Origin: Pseudoalteromonas aliena SW19
GTDB taxonomy: Bacteria > Pseudomonadota > Gammaproteobacteria > Enterobacterales > Alteromonadaceae
Direction of reading: 5' to 3'
Length of the DNA: 64,000 nt
Assembly: GCF_014905615.1 (NCBI RefSeq)
Contig: NZ_AQGU01000025.1
Location: 558,001 to 622,000 of the forward strand
Shown here: one piece after another, positions 63,680 through 64,000 of the stretch
Position numbering within the stretch: position 1 is the first letter of the stretch
Layout: every line of letters starts with the position of its first letter
Translations under genes and position numbers: made by a program
The notes under the pieces: model-generated
The model's database searches: none
What the model saw: the letters and a program-made list of their open reading frames with translations, nothing else
What the model was told of the DNA's origin: nothing

Positions 63680-64000
63680 GTAGACGTAGAGCTTGCTCAC
63701 GTGAAAAGCGCAGCTTTTAATATCTTTATCATTTTAAAAACTACGTTTTTATACGCAAGCAAGCTTTGCGTCTACAAGTAAAAATCACAGCTACACTTTG
63801 GCGGTAGACGTCGAGCTTGCTCACGTAAAAAGTGCGGCTTTTAATATCTTTATCATTTTAAAAACTGCGTTTTTATACGCCAGCAAGCTTAGCGTCTACA
63901 AGTAAAAATCACAGCTACACTTTGGCGGTAGACGTCGAGCTTGCTCACGTGAAAAGCGCAGCTTTTAATATCTTTATCATTTTAAAAACTGCGTTTTTAT
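63680..64000. repeat. Tandem array of a 124-bp REP-like unit, running off the right edge
   Basis: Units begin at 63680, 63804 and 63928 (GTAGACG each), an exact 124-bp period; the third is cut at 64000. Each unit carries an inverted repeat: GACGTCGAGCTTGCTCACG near its start against ACGCCAGCAAGCTTAGCGTC near its end, about 50 bp apart. A common TTTTAAAAACTGCGTTTTTAT lies in the middle. The units differ by a few bases only. Same family as 10191-10542, inverted. Confidence 0.88.

Overview
The window looks like a chromosomal segment of a marine gammaproteobacterium of the Alteromonadales, most likely Pseudoalteromonas. This is an inference from the low GC content (about 40% by eye), the gene order rnm-yciO-scpA divergent from trpE-G-D-CF-B-A, and close resemblance of many products to that genus; no database search was possible. 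No rRNA, tRNA or CRISPR was recognised.

Layout. 1-2313: minus-strand rnm, yciO and scpA (scpA runs off the left edge). 2314-9440: the complete trp operon, preceded by TWO consecutive Trp leader peptides, each with its own attenuator hairpin. 9489-19380: a broken DJ-1/PfpI gene, a pair of REP-like repeats, HU, yciB, a CPBP protease, an NSS transporter, yciI, a PepSY-PhoP-PhoQ-like operon, an AI-2E-type permease and a YfcH-type epimerase. 19471-34047: an RstA/RstB-like pair, a ClpP-fold-like lipoprotein, a DUF2987 protein with a Bax-like glucosaminidase, a dGTPase, a decayed prolyl oligopeptidase, a TonB receptor, a branched-chain aminotransferase, and a fatty-acid desaturase/reductase operon with a double palindromic operator. 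34323-35831: a PQQ sugar dehydrogenase and a small DUF6435-like gene.

35832-44194 is an accessory island. It holds a 162-bp mobile repeat; an orphan integron attC site with one gene cassette (unknown 444-aa zinc-finger-like protein) whose own attC has been entered by a now truncated group IIC-attC intron; a 59-bp fragment of a second sugar dehydrogenase gene; a three-gene operon with an SMC/Rad50-like ATPase that fits the ABC-three-component (ABC-3C) conflict systems; a GNAT fragment; and a 1266-bp IS3/IS150-type element that splits a DUF2238 gene with a 3-bp target duplication.

44255-51598 returns to ordinary genes: SDR, DUF962, Crp/Fnr, a LysR/SbtA bicarbonate transporter pair, an M23 peptidase and an SPFH protein. 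51946-56124 holds what I consider the most novel system: a DUF692 iron oxidase (MNIO) with its DUF2063 partner, downstream of a 709-aa ferritin-like protein whose C-terminal third contains ten cysteines in a pattern resembling MNIO-modified peptides (bufferin/DUF2282). The inferred idea is that a large, VioB-like ferritin-fold protein carries a built-in substrate segment modified by DUF692/DUF2063. 56547-63673: lipoprotein, TPR-like protein, alpha/beta hydrolase, an orphan 614-aa protein with a PD-(D/E)XK-like C-terminus, and exonuclease I; then a 124-bp tandem repeat array runs off the right edge. Three families of dispersed repeats recur through the window (REP-like 124/127-bp units, 162-bp ATACCAAT elements, and a 15-mer TAACCTGAACTCTGG).
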